A DNA stretch of 64,000 nt from Gracilariopsis chorda (lineage: Eukaryota > Rhodophyta > Florideophyceae > Gracilariales > Gracilariaceae). Below are positions 1 to 10,809 of the stretch, piece after piece. A model generated the notes under the pieces. That model did no database searches, was not told where the DNA came from, and worked only from the letters and a program-made list of their open reading frames with translations. Numbering within the stretch: the first letter of the stretch is position 1; each line of letters begins with the position of its first letter. The stretch is taken from NCBI GenBank assembly GCA_003194525.1, contig NBIV01000193.1:1-64000 (forward strand), read 5' to 3'. A program made the position numbers and the translations under genes.

Positions 1-2873
1 AAATAGAGCTCTACGGAATCTTGGGGTCCGTTGGAAATCTGAGTGTCACTATTATCGGTACGAAGAAGCCGAGAGATGACTGGTTTGAAGGGAACCGAAT
101 TGTGGTGGACTGTACTTTGGTTGACGGGTTACACCGCTTGAATGTTTACCTCGACCAGAGGAAAACGAATGAAAAACTTCAGGATGTCTGCCACCGGCTC
201 AGTGTATCGTTTTGGAGAAGACGTGATGGGCTGCCAATGACCATGTCTCAAGTGATTTTCGATTGGAAACGCGCTGAATGATACGGTTGCTGCGGCTAGA
301 GTGATGTCATTTCGAGACAAGCTCTACTCCATTCATTCGTTTATGAAAACGATTGAGAAGGAGACGAAGGTGGACTTCAAGAAAGTCACGCGCACAATGC
401 TACGTGGTGCACTGTTGAAGCGCAAGGTGATAGGGACTTCAAACCCCAAAAACATGTTGCGGTTTGCGGACATGGGTTTGAGAATGTTCACCGACGAAGA
501 CTTCCTGTCGAGAATGAAGGAAATGTGCTTCAAGTACCCGGAGCTGGGGATTACGGCACTTTTCCCAGTGACAGGTTCTTCAATCTGAAGGGGGACAGGA
601 TGAACTTTGCGTTGGAAGCCTTACAGGAACACTATAACGTGCGAAGAGCATCAAAAGGGACTGCTATGGGCAGGTTTCAGGACATGAGGTTGCATTTCTT
701 CAGATGTTGTGAGCAAGCTTACAACCTATTTGAAGAAGTGGCGAAGACGAAGAACATAGGGCTTCACACAGTGTTCAAAACTGAGGTTGTGATAGGGTCC
801 CTGGTTTGTTCCTGTTCGAGATTATGTTGCCAGAAACACCGCAAGCCTGGAGAGGGCGGCCACTCCTGCCATGTGGGAAGGAAACATATCGAAGAGGCTG
901 ACGAATCTGAAGAAGAGACTGGGAACGACGTTCCATATGGACTTTCAAAAGCCAAATCCAAGTCCTGTCCCTCCCGCACCTGTACCTGTTCCGAAGACAC
1001 AGGGGCAAAGCGCAGTTCAGGGTAGTAATTCGAGCATGCCCGCGAGGGCGAGTAAGAAGAAGGCTCTGGGCACTTGAAAGACGGAAGTGTAACAGGGATG
1101 GTTTCTGCGGGATCTACGCTGGGGAAGAGGAAGAGAAAGGTCCGGAAAACAAAGAAACCGGCAGATTAAGACTCGGAAGACGAAGAGGACGCTGAGGAGC
1201 TGTTGTTTGAATCGGTGGACGCCGATGCGAAAAAGGCAGAGAACCAATGATGTTCCTGACTTTGTCATCAACATTCTGAAGCAGAAGCTAGGACGTGAAC
1301 TACGCCACTTCTTAAGAAAGAAAAGCTACTGCTTTTCAGTGACGACGAGGGGGGAGAAGATGAAGACAGGAACGATCCAAACAAGAAGAAGTTTGATGAT
1401 GAAGTGCCTCAGATTCTTCCAGAAGGATTGGTCAAGGCCGCGGAGGATACCAATGTGGGGGACTTGAGCTGTCTCAAGTATGTGAGCATGTTGCCCAGCA
1501 GGTGCCCACCGCAACTGCAGATGGTGTTAAGGGCATGTACGCGTGGATGGACAGGATACATCTTCCCAAGGAGCACCGTTGCCATTTGCTTGGGCCAAAC
1601 GAAATGAGGGGTGTTCATCACGCAGTTTTCTGGCATGGTGCGTTCCAGGAGCTTTTGAGCGAATGGAATAGGGAAAGGAAAGCGTCTGAAGAAGCAGCGC
1701 CGGTTCTCAACGATGCGGAAGCGAACAGTCTCTGGGAGCGGGCGGTGGAGGAGGACTACTACGCCTTGGGGTGCTTTGCGTAGAAGACAAGCGAGTTGAA
1801 AGAGCGAGGATTTTGTGTGCTGGAAGGTTTCGGAACAGATGAAGGAATGAGGAGCAGGCTCCATGCAATGAGTGACTTGATGGATGGTGATGTGAGTGAG
1901 AAGCTGCTTGGATTCTTCGAGGAGTATTTCAATCGCCAACAAGATCTTCGAGAAGCAGAGAATCAAGAGTTCTGGAACCCATTTTCAATGCTGGGGAGGC
2001 AGCTGATGAAGCAGACAGACTGTCTGGGTCTACGAGGTATATGACTACATGGAGAGGAATCGCAGATGAAATGGAAAGAAAGACGGAGAATCACTGGGTG
2101 GTGAAGAGGCGGGCGTTGTTGGATGCACGTATGGGTCAGATCTATGTATGCCTAGGATTGGAAGATAACCGAGTGGCGGTGCATAAGATGTTTGCGCCAA
2201 AGACTGGAGGTAAAGTGTTGTGTACTAGACGCGGCTGTCCCAGACAGAAGCTACATACGGACTTTCAGACGCTGACGATCCCGGAGAAACTGAAACGAAA
2301 AGAATCCGGGTACGTTATGATAGCCTCTGGCAAGTATTCGTTCCATTGTGGGTGTGCAAGAGGTCTCACAAGCATTTTGCGACAACAAATGCGGAGTTGG
2401 AAGCGGTTTCTGGAGGATACGCGACCAGGAAGTTCTTAATTCCACCGTTATCTATATTCATTGGAAGAGGAGATGTGTCCCATGCGGGGGCAGGGAGTAG
2501 AGATGCGATCATGGCACAGAATTTTCTGTTCCTTTACCATATATACATGGTACCAGAAGGACTACAAGCTACCGGATGCGGTTCAACTTCAATCGAGTTT
2601 TAGACCCAGGTTTGTGGAGGACCAGGACGTAATACGGAAGGACAAAAGCGGAACCAAAAGGAACCATTCTGTTGCCAGGAGTTGGGAATAACGAAAGAGG
2701 CCTCCGCTGATGACAGAGTGTCACAAGAACCTCTAGAAGACGACGAGGACCCCCAAAATGAAAGTGATGGCGAATATGACCCTAATGAAGATGGAAATGA
2801 TAATGCGGACGACGCCATTTATACTCAAGAGGAGGGTGAGAAGGGAGATGAGGATAAGGAAGAAGATAATTAG
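1..2873 (+). pseudogene. 2OG-Fe(II) oxygenase-like large protein, broken, 5' end outside window
   Basis: The plus strand carries overlapping open segments in changing frames (21-281, 301-588, 525-1025, 1502-1783, 1796-2044, 2041-2439, 2346-2603, 2682-2873) that read as one protein broken by frameshifts. The catalytic-looking part lies at about 1800-2600: a 'LKERGFCVLEGF' start typical of this fold, an HTD (HxD) motif at 2254-2262, then 'KRSHKHF', and a distal 'GDVSHAGAG' with its histidine at 2481-2483. This HxD...H layout is that of the double-stranded beta-helix 2-oxoglutarate/Fe(II) dioxygenases (PhyH/prolyl-hydroxylase-like). HxD and the distal histidine are in different frames, so this copy cannot make an active enzyme. 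The C-terminus is very acidic. An AATAAA lies at 2904-2909. Substrate unknown; it could be a transposon passenger gene or a host family member. Confidence 0.5.
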
Positions 2874-2993
2874 CGATGACAGATACATTCTAGTACCGCC
2901 ATAAATAAAGCTTTATCTCATTTATATCATAATGCACATAAGAGCTAGGAGTCGTCCTTTTCTTTCTTCATCAGAAACATATGTCTTAACCTG

Positions 2994-3670
2994 TCAACGT
3001 TTCTTCTTCAAGAGAGTACCTCGCTCCACCTCTTCCCTTTTGTCTTCCATTCTTTTCCTCGTCCCTAGGCAGCTTCTATGAGCACCGCCTGCTCCACCGG
3101 CCCCGTGTTGTGCTCTGTTCAATCTGTTTTTCAAGTGCACCTGAATATCAACGGCCTCTCTAAGCTGCATTTCAAGGACAGTCACTCTGTCTTCTAGAGC
3201 ATTGTTCTTTCGATAAACTGCTCCTATTTCCCTCAACAAGCACTCCACGATCCCTTCCACATGATCCCTTCCACATGATCCCCCATCAAGACCCCTGCCA
3301 TTTTCATCCGATTTCGAACAATAGTAACCACGTCCAGTGGAATCCCATCATCAGAAACGCTCCAAGACAGGCCACCATACTCAAACACTACATCTGTCAT
3401 ACAAGTATACAAACTCTCCTTGAGCGAGGCACTTAAAGCCTTAACCCTGGCCTTCATATCCTTTCTGAATCTGTGCTCCGGTCCGCCACCTGCATCTCCT
3501 CCTCCATTCGCAGCCATTACTCCAACTCCCAGCTCTCCTAGCCCAACAGTCTTTTTCTTTTCTTCTGTTCCCTCATAACCATCTGCTTCATCTCTGGGCG
3601 GCGTTTCGGGGACTTCCGTGTGATTAAAAAGAGTGAGCAGTTCTTCATCTCTAATGTACCCACTCGACAT
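2994..3670 (-). pseudogene. Coiled-coil protein gene interrupted by a 14-bp duplication
   Basis: Two minus-strand open segments (3670 to 3233 and 3260 to 2994) belong together. The first, from an ATG at 3670 (MSSGYIRDEELL...), is acidic, then Gly-rich, then has a domain ending 'MGDHVEGI'. The second continues 'VECLLREIGAVYRKN' and is a heptad-rich coiled coil (LEDRVTVLEMQLREAV) with a basic tail. They are separated only by a tandem copy of 14 bases at 3249-3276; without one copy the frame is continuous (663 nt, about 220 codons). A third open segment (3795-3538, MSQKYGFSRKLE...) overlaps in another frame and could be an upstream exon. The gene converges on the oxygenase-like pseudogene. No family recognised. 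Confidence 0.5.
3249..3276. repeat. 14-bp tandem duplication (gatcccttccacat x2)
   Basis: Two perfect adjacent copies, 3249-3262 and 3263-3276, followed by a partial third (gatccc). The unit length is not a multiple of three, and the repeat lies exactly where the coiled-coil reading frame changes. Confidence 0.9.
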
Positions 3671-4178
3671 CGGGAAAATAGCCTAAGCTCTGAACAAAGC
3701 CGCGATATAGTACGCCAGATATTTAGTATCGACGCTAACCCGTCCTCAAATATTTCGGTCTCCAATTTTCTACTAAAACCGTACTTCTGCGACATCTAAA
3801 CAGCTTTCCACGTACGCAGCTTGATATGTTAATACTACAATATGCGTCTAACTGTGTTTCTGAATCAGAATGAACCAAATATAATTCTTACTGTGTATGG
3901 AGTCGTCTACAAGGAGAACCTTGGCATTGGATATCTTACTTCAAGCTCACTCGCTTTCTAAAACGTACAATGAACTCACTCGCGTACATTAAAAATTGGT
4001 ATAGCTATAAGAAAAACCTCTACAATGGGGTACAGAAGAGAAGCATAGTATGTAGCTCACATATCCTAAATCTTAACAGCTGTGCAAAGACGCTGACTGG
4101 AAGGGAATGCGGAAGATAGAAGATGAAGGGGCTACGACAACGAAGGTATTCTGTATTGTTGGTCTGTTGTTCTAGAAG
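3671..4178. other. Intergenic, no supported gene
   Basis: AT-rich spacer upstream of the minus-strand coiled-coil gene and downstream of the membrane-protein gene. Apart from the possible upstream exon at 3795-3671, no ORF, repeat or RNA is recognised. Confidence 0.4.
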
Positions 4179-5465
4179 TTATTCGTACGGAAGGACCCGA
4201 GAGGTTGGGGATCTGGGGTTTGTTCCGATAGCTGCAATATATCGCTTGAATCTATATTTGATTTCGTAGTCTATAGCGCTGGAGCAGACGAGGAGAAGAA
4301 TGAATAAAGTGTTAGTCACTAGTGGAGGGAAACCTCTGTGGGTTGAAAAGGCAGAAGGTTGGATTGACTCCGAAGTGAAGTGCGCGAAAAAGACTGGCAC
4401 AAGTCGACGAAGAAAGGTGCGAATGGAGATTACGATGTCGTCCAGGAACGATGCTCTTCGAAGACACTTCCAGGCCGTTGACGTAAAAATTTGTATGATG
4501 TTGGAGAGATAGTGTGGCGAATATGGGAGAAGGACTCTGTTGTTGAACGGGTGGCCTGTGAGGGGGTACACGGCCAATCTCTCAACAAAGTAGACTGTTA
4601 GGGCGAAGAAGAATCCACCGTAAAAGAACGCGATGGAGGCGTTCCGTATAGAACAGGTTAGGGAAGCTGGCGTTGGTAGCAGTTTGTAGGCAGCGAATAT
4701 GTTCGCGTTCAAGGCGAGGAGTCTAGCTATGGCAAATCCTGCGAATCTTGCGCTGATGTTGCTCAGTCTGCCATAATGTTGAGTGGGGTTCATTGGGCAG
4801 AAAGAGAGGGAGCCGAACAACTCCTTGTGAAGGGAGAATGCAAATTCGAACAACAAGATATGGAGTACTGTCTCGATGATACTGTACAGTATGGTATATC
4901 CAGTCTCCGCTTCACAGGAGGAATGGCCGGATAGAAGGAATTTGGTGACCACTGTTTTCAAAACACCGTAGAGAGTTCCGATGGCGAAGGAGAGGAGGGA
5001 GGTGAAAATTAGTAGAGAAAGAAGACTTGCCATATGGAAAGGATTGTTCGAAAGAGATTGAGAGGAACGAATGTAGTTGGATATGTGTCGAAGGTATGGG
5101 AGGTCTTGTAGTAGAAGGTGATTTTGCAAGAACCGGGGGTCAGAGGGGTTGTCGCGCAGGAGTTGGTCAATGTTGGTCATTTCGGCTTTCACTTCATCAC
5201 TTAGAATGGATGCTGCGCCTGAAAGATATGACTTGTTTGTGTCCCTGCAGTACTGTAGCCTCAAGTAATTGTTGAAACGAAGGTAGGTTTTGTTGGGGAG
5301 AATGTCGAACGTGAGAGTTGCTCGAACGTCATTGTGGAGGAAGACGTATTGTTGGGAGCGAAAGCTCTCGAACAACATGTTTAGAGGTGCTAGGTCAAGG
5401 GCGGAACTGTTGATGAAGAACGGGAGAGAGAGAGAACGGGCAGGTGTGTCTGATTTTATATGCAC
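4179..5465 (-). CDS. Unknown multi-pass membrane protein, 428 aa
   Basis: One uninterrupted minus-strand ORF from an ATG at 5465 to a TAA. Residues 1-140 are mainly soluble. Hydrophobic segments follow at about 145-172 (MASLLSLLIFTSLLSFAIG), 187-212, 238-262 and 272-296 (FFYGGFFFALTVYFVERL), with a last one near 385-402 (LVTNTLFILLLVCSSAI), giving about five membrane spans. The tail is basic (YRFKRYIAAIG). I recognise no transporter or enzyme motif. An intact 1.3-kb frame among decayed sequence argues for a gene under selection or a recent arrival. The neighbouring gene at 6018 is divergent across a 550-bp spacer that may be a shared promoter region. Confidence 0.65.
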   Translation of the reverse strand: MHIKSDTPARSLSLPFFINSSALDLAPLNMLFESFRSQQYVFLHNDVRATLTFDILPNKTYLRFNNYLRLQYCRDTNKSYLSGAASILSDEVKAEMTNIDQLLRDNPSDPRFLQNHLLLQDLPYLRHISNYIRSSQSLSNNPFHMASLLSLLIFTSLLSFAIGTLYGVLKTVVTKFLLSGHSSCEAETGYTILYSIIETVLHILLFEFAFSLHKELFGSLSFCPMNPTQHYGRLSNISARFAGFAIARLLALNANIFAAYKLLPTPASLTCSIRNASIAFFYGGFFFALTVYFVERLAVYPLTGHPFNNRVLLPYSPHYLSNIIQIFTSTAWKCLRRASFLDDIVISIRTFLRRLVPVFFAHFTSESIQPSAFSTHRGFPPLVTNTLFILLLVCSSAIDYEIKYRFKRYIAAIGTNPRSPTSRVLPYE

Positions 5466-6017
5466 CAGAATAGCTTTATTGAACTAGATGATGGCGACTA
5501 GATGAAGGAAGATTAAAGGCAGGACCAAACGGTTGTTCTATGCGTTTTGAACGCGTTTCTGTTCATATTCAATGCACAATATTGAGAAGTGAAGACGAAG
5601 GAGATGAGAAACACTTTCTGGTAGAAGTGGTATAAGAGGTCCAGAATGTGCGCGGAAAAGGGGGAAAGGGTTATGAAGAAGAAATAATGAGGTTTATGTA
5701 AATGGGGGCTGTGGGATGGCGGTAGAGGTAAAGAATATGAGTTTCTTGGGCATTGAAGGGGTAAATCTGGGGTGTAGAGAGGGGGTGACGATATGAGAGA
5801 GGTTATTGGGTGGGGTAGAAATGAAAGTAAAAGCGGAAAGTGCTAGATATTTTGAAATACAGTGTATGGGGGTTTTTGGAAGGGGGTAAAATGGCGGGGA
5901 AGTGAATGCGCAGGAGCGGCTGGCGCGTGAGGTTCTCACCGGGGGCTTTCCACTTATTTCGATCTCTACCGCTTCTTTTGATCCTTGCCGCTTTCTTTGA
6001 GCTGTGTTGTGTTTGAG
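5466..6017. promoter_or_regulatory. Divergent intergenic region
   Basis: A spacer of 552 bp between the start codons of the minus-strand membrane-protein gene and the plus-strand coiled-coil gene. The half next to 6018 is pyrimidine-rich on the plus strand (5950-6000), in contrast to the purine-rich coding region that follows. No specific factor site is identified; the promoter role is inferred from position only. Confidence 0.3.
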
Positions 6018-6860
6018 ATGACGAGTGGCCGCGGATCGCGCAGCTGGGGACAGTTCCTTGCGGAGATTGAGGAAGCCGTGGCTGTCGGGATGCGGAAGAA
6101 GCGGGAACAGGAGGAAGCGGAGGAGAAAGGGTTGTAGGGAGTGCTTGCGTTGTGTTCTAGGGCGATGGTGAGGGAGGTGGGGAAGGAGGTGGAGAGGGGT
6201 GTGCGTGGGATGGGGAAGAAGATTGCAGCGTTTGTGGTTCGAGAGGTGGGAGGGTTGAGGGAGGAGCAGGAAAGGTTTCAGGCGCGGCTACGGGAGGTGG
6301 AGAAGTTGGTGAAGGAGGGAGGTGGAGTTGTGGAGAGTCGTGGTGGACGGCGGGGCTCACCTGTGACTGTGACGCCGAATGGTAAGATGACGGGTGGTTT
6401 TAGGTATGTGAGTGGCGATGGGATAAGCTTTGGACCTGGAGACGGGGGCTTTGATGGGGAAGTCGAGAAGGAGGAGGTACGGTTTGTGGCCGAGACTGCG
6501 GAGAGCGAGGGGGAGGTGTGCAAGGGGAGGGTTGGGGAGAAGAGGCCGATAGTGAGAGAGGACTTGAAGGGATGCGGTAAGCGTGGAGTGGGTGGAGGGA
6601 AGGAGGCAAAGAAGGGCGATAGGAAGGGAACTCGTGGGCTTAGGAGTGTAGGAGAGGCGGCGAGGGAGGCAGAGAGAATCTTGGGTGATCAGCGCAAGAG
6701 GAGGTGGGAGGTGGATGGTGAGGTTGATGAGGAGAGGCGTTGTGGACTTTGGGGGAAGAGAGTGAAGAAGGAGAAGGAGGAGAGCGTACCGGACGACTTC
6801 TTCAAACTGACGTTCCCGGAGACGGAGACGCAGCCGCCTCTCGGTGGAGAGTGGTTTTGA
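6018..6860 (+). CDS. Purine-rich, highly charged coiled-coil protein
   Basis: An ATG at 6018 opens a 39-codon segment (MTSGRGSRSWGQFLAEIEEA...) ending at TAG 6135-6137. The same frame continues to TGA at 6858-6860. The conservative start is the ATG at 6165, giving 231 aa. The whole reads as one protein if 6131-6160 (begins GT, ends AG, 30 nt, frame-preserving) is removed. Residues after 6165 form a helix/coiled coil (EEQERFQARLREVEKLVKEG), then a Gly/Glu/Lys-rich region and a C-terminal 'VPDDFFKLTFPETE' motif. Composition (Gly, Glu, Arg, Lys) and strong purine skew differ from the neighbours. No family recognised; possibly a nuclear protein, judging by basic clusters such as KKGDRKGTR. Low complexity makes the gene call moderate. 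Confidence 0.5.
6131..6160 (+). other. Candidate 30-nt mini-intron containing the in-frame TAG
   Basis: The segment starts GTTGTA and ends TTCTAG, is 30 nt, and holds the only stop between two same-frame open segments. If removed, the codons join in frame just before the ATG at 6165. Thirty nucleotides is far below normal spliceosomal intron size, so a plain nonsense codon or an internal start is at least as likely. Confidence 0.2.
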
Positions 6861-8196
6861 TGGGTGTCGTCGTGATATGGGTTGGTAAGAGCGGTTCTTA
6901 AGCTCCAGACCCGTTATTCACATCTAGCGAATGACATACAAAACTCCACGGTAAACTAGCGACGTCTTTTGCGTTCGTTTTGCATTCATAATATGGAAGA
7001 CTCTGTGCTAGAATCGAATGCGAAAACTAGCTGGCACTCTAAAAACTTAACGAAAATTACCTCTGCATTCGCGATCCGTCATTTTCTGCAGAAGTTTTGG
7101 ACGACATATTTCAATCAGACCAAACTAGCCCCAAATACTAGCATTCCGAGAACACAGACGGAGTTTCTTCAGTTGAGGATACATGGGTAAAGAGATTGGG
7201 AAGATAGTAAGACCTGTACAGTTACTTCTCCCTTGACAAAGATTAGTAATCTTGGCCCAGTGGGAGCTCGAACACAGCCACAAATGGTAGCTTAAAGGGT
7301 AAAACGACCAATTTTTATTTCTCACAAACTATGTTTACCGGCTAGTAACGGCCCCCAAGTAGACGGAACGCCAGTGCCTGGAGAAATGTTGGCTTTTAGC
7401 AGGTACACGTGGACAACTATTGACCGAGATTTGGCTACCACCTGTATTTGGCCAATTATTGGCAGCTCTGATGCTGTAATTGGCCAGCAATAGGCAGTTC
7501 CCGCATACATGGCCGGATGCGCCACGCAGAGCTGGCCAGTATTGGGGGCAAAATGGCCATGAGATGGCACGCATTTGCGCAGACACCCAAAAGTAGTCTC
7601 TCATCGGCCCCTAATCCCATGACAAAAGTCCCATCATTTCCAAGCACTCATTCGCCGTGTTCCTGTTTACGGTTTCCTGTCTTCATCGTCAAGCTCGCTT
7701 CATGATGCGGGCAGGTTAACTCCCCTGCCAAAACCGCAAACACCTAACCCTCTCCTATCCCCGACAACGACGAAATTCAAGCTTACCGATTGGACTAACC
7801 ATTTCTGTGTCTCCTTTCGCCCACTGTTGCCATAATTTCTAACCAGAATGAGCGATCACAGGACTTGAGCAATTTCGCAAGCAATTGTAATTACTTGCTG
7901 CTTTCTTTGTTCTTGCAGAGACGCGCTCGCTCAATCATAGGAGCGAATTGGTTTGCGAACCGGCGTATTTAGCAAGACGCTTCCGTCGGAGGACGTATAG
8001 CTTCATCTCGTTCCCTGAATTCCGACAGCCAGGCCGCCAATAGATCTGGGTCAGGGCAAAGCAAGTTACTGTCACCTTGACGCTCTTATTTCTTGTTTGG
8101 CCTCCAGGACGAGTGCAATCTTAACAATGCGGTAACGCACTCAGATATTAATGACCTCATCTCCAAGAAGGTCTGACGTGCGCAACGCGAAGATGG
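6861..8196. other. Gene-poor spacer with TGGCCA/ATTGGC-rich patch
   Basis: No supported gene. Within 7350-7560 short near-copies of 'tggccaattattggc' recur (7449, 7480, 7530, 7553). A short open segment at 6993-7190 (MEDSVLESNAKTSWHSK...) is not recognisable. The last 50 bases carry an upstream stop-containing piece of the channel pseudogene. Confidence 0.35.
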
Positions 8197-9540
8197 GGAT
8201 GGACACAGAGAACTTCGACACCTGCTTATTGGGTCTGGACATGACATCACGTCGTTCTGGGATGTGTACCTGTTTGTATTACTTGACTACGTGGCCACAG
8301 TATCCGTTTCTGTATTTTCATTCTTCGGCGCTCTTGGTCTTCCTAGTGCGTGGTTTTGGGTAGCACGGTTTATCGATCTGTCATTCACAGTCGACATAGT
8401 TTTGACCGTCTTCACTGCGTACGAAACGGTTGATATGCTGGTCACTGAACGAAGAGCCATTCGCTGCCACTATACAGAGACCTGGCTGATATCCGACATC
8501 CTCGCCACGTTTCACTAGGACGCTCTAGCACTAATCCTCCAAGAAGACAGTTCCAAGCCAAATGTTATATTGCTTCCTCTCTATATTCGTTCAGCGCGAC
8601 TGTTCAACCTTATCCAACTGGGAAGAATATCGCGCCCCAAGCAGAGAATCACGCATCTTGAAGTCAACTTTCGTTTAAAGAATACATACATTCGTCTCGA
8701 CGACCTATTCCTCTCCCTTATGCTCATGGCGAATTGGTTTGACTTTATTTTCTTCTTCATTAGCTCTATCAGTGGTTTTGAGATGAACTAGATCACCCAA
8801 GGGGCATCTCTGGTGACCTATATGGCCAGTAAATTACCCCATTGTACTTCTCCGTGTATGTTTTCACTACCATTGGGTACGGTGATGCAGTCCCACAAAA
8901 CCCCCTGCAGTGCCCGTTTACAACCATTGTCATCTTCCTTGGTGCAGCAATGTTTACGTACATCATTTCACAGGAACCCAACACTGCTGGAGAATTGAAA
9001 GCGTAATCAGCTCAGCACGGAAGGGTTATGGACTGTCTGACTGATTTTTCGACTTACTGTCATCTACCAAGTGATCCCGTATATGACATCCGTCGCTACT
9101 TTCAAATTGAGTACTTGCATCATCGCGTGGCTGATGAGAAGCAGTTGCTAGGGTCTATGAACCACGATCTGCAGATAAAAAAACTTAAGCACACGTATAC
9201 CAGACGTTTGGAAGGGTCGCAACTGCTTCTAGGTATACCGGCGGATCATTTCTATAACTTATATGATAGCGTGACGGAGAGTTTTGCCAGGAAGGGTGAT
9301 AAACTCTTCTCCGAAGGAGACAATCCGAGCTGTTCTTACGTCCTTCGTAAAGGGGGGGTGTAGTTATATGAAAACGATGCCTCGGCAGTCACCCATGGTG
9401 CAAATGACATTTTTGGCGACTAAGAGGTGGTTTCCGGTAGACCCTATGAGAGCTCTGCAGTTTGCTCTAAATATACGGGTTTGATTGAGGTGCAACATGA
9501 CATGGCCATAAGCATACTGGTGATGCATCCAAGTCAGTGA
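8197..9540 (+). pseudogene. Cyclic-nucleotide-gated/hyperpolarisation-type K+ channel, dead copy
   Basis: Six-transmembrane K+ channel remains in order. S1 is 'WDVYLFVLLDYVATVSVSVF' (about 8260). The S2-S3 part has 'FIDLSFTVDIVLTVFTAYET' and ends in 'WLISDILATF'. An S4-like Arg series follows (IRSARLFNLIQLGRISRPKQR, about 8585-8650). The pore gives the selectivity filter TTIGYGD at 8866-8886, with S6 'TTIVIFLGAAMFTYIIS'. A C-linker precedes a cyclic-nucleotide-binding domain (KGDKLFSEGDNPSCSYVLRKG, then FGD and GRPYESSA near 9415-9460). TTIGYGD predicts K+ selectivity in this family. Stops at 8516, 8789, 9003 and 9361 and in the nucleotide-binding part, plus a one-base frame change near 8800-8840, rule out a working channel. 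The gene may have been host or a captured copy; no mobile-element signature is seen in it. Confidence 0.8.
8866..8886 (+). other. K+ selectivity-filter codons (TTIGYGD)
   Basis: Codons for Thr-Thr-Ile-Gly-Tyr-Gly-Asp lie in one frame, with an aromatic-rich pore helix before and a hydrophobic S6 after. This is the clearest evidence for the identity of the pseudogene. Confidence 0.85.
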
Positions 9541-9774
9541 AAGAGCCTTGGCGATGAGGAAGGGTTTTGGTTCTGGGACAAGGCGATGAATGTAGTAGAA
9601 TAGCAACACTGGTATGCCAAAATTGCTGGTCAGCTTCTGTGAGGTTTGTGCATTGCAATTTCAACAAATACCAACCGTGACTCGAGACCATCGCTCAGAT
9701 GCCAAATTTCTGAATTTTGCGCTTCCCCCGTGATCCCAAACCGTGCCAATTCCGCTCTGTAGCTTTGCAGGGTT

Positions 9775-10809
9775 TCATGATGCTTCGAGTATTTTTGCCG
9801 GATATATTATACAGTAGACAGCTTGCGCATCGGTCTTTGTCTCAAAAGAACGCATGGAACTCGAGAGGCCATCCTTCTCCCTTTTCAATCTTTTATGCTT
9901 CTTCGCCATGGACAGAAGCTCCAAGCAATTCTGCTTAGCATGATTGAATCGTATTTCCGATCTCTGCAGAACATCCTTCTCAAGTTCGAGAGATCTAGAG
10001 TTCTTTGCAATGTCATCTTGCAGCTTTTGCATAGAGTCTTTGACGACTCTTAGCTCGTTATCAACCTCTGTGAGAGACCGGCTTCCACTCGTCCTGCCGC
10101 ACAGTGTCCTTGTCACTGTTTCTGCGTCCTTCCCAGCATGCTTTCTGATCTACCGCAGACCCAACGCCAAAGCGCATCTGCGTGTTATGAACGGATGTTT
10201 CTGCATCTGCAGTTCTTCTCTGACAATCATGATAGGCGCTGTCTGCGTCTTTGAATGTTGACTCTGCTGCGTGGTAAATCAGTATTTGTGAAGCAGCTTT
10301 CATACCAACATTAAAGGCAACCTTAAGAGTTCTTGGTATATTTTCCAGGACTACAAGGTTTTACTCTGAAATTCTCAAGCCCTCAGCGTCTTTCACGCAC
10401 TCAAAGCTGCTCCTCAATCTGTTACGCATATCCTCTACGTTCTTTGAAGATGTCAAACCACAAGCTGGGCATCGGTGCTTTGGATATTTCTCAAACGGCA
10501 TGGTTTCAGTTTCGTTTTGAATGCAAGGATCATGGATAAAAGCGGCACCTTTGTCGACCATTGGCGACAGATCTCCAGTAGTAGCCATTTTGAACGCTTC
10601 GATAATGCGAGGCCGCAATACAGAGGCGGTAGAACAGACACGGAGGTTATGACGGGGTCATCGGCGCAGGCGGAGATGTTCTTGCGGTGGAGCTCTTCGC
10701 ATCGAGCGAGGTTCATCAATCGTTCTTGAGCGGCCCGAAACTTGAACTCATGACAAAATATTTCGTCATGTGTCACACCCACTGAATACAAGTAAAACTC
10801 CCGGACCAA
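9775..10809 (-). pseudogene. Coiled-coil protein with a CPACG element, fragmented
   Basis: Minus-strand open segments follow one another: 10809-10453 (RAAQERLMNLARCEELHRKN), 10618-10361 (FEKYPKHRCPACGLTSS), 10303-10061 (KAASQILIYHAAESTFKDAD) and 10116-9775 (EVDNELRVVKDSMQKLQDDI). The second and third share a frame and are split by a TAA at 10361-10363; the others need frame changes. The product would be mostly long alpha-helix/coiled coil with a possible CxxC half zinc site. Introns could explain some breaks, but I see no convincing GT-AG pairs. Family not recognised. Confidence 0.35.
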
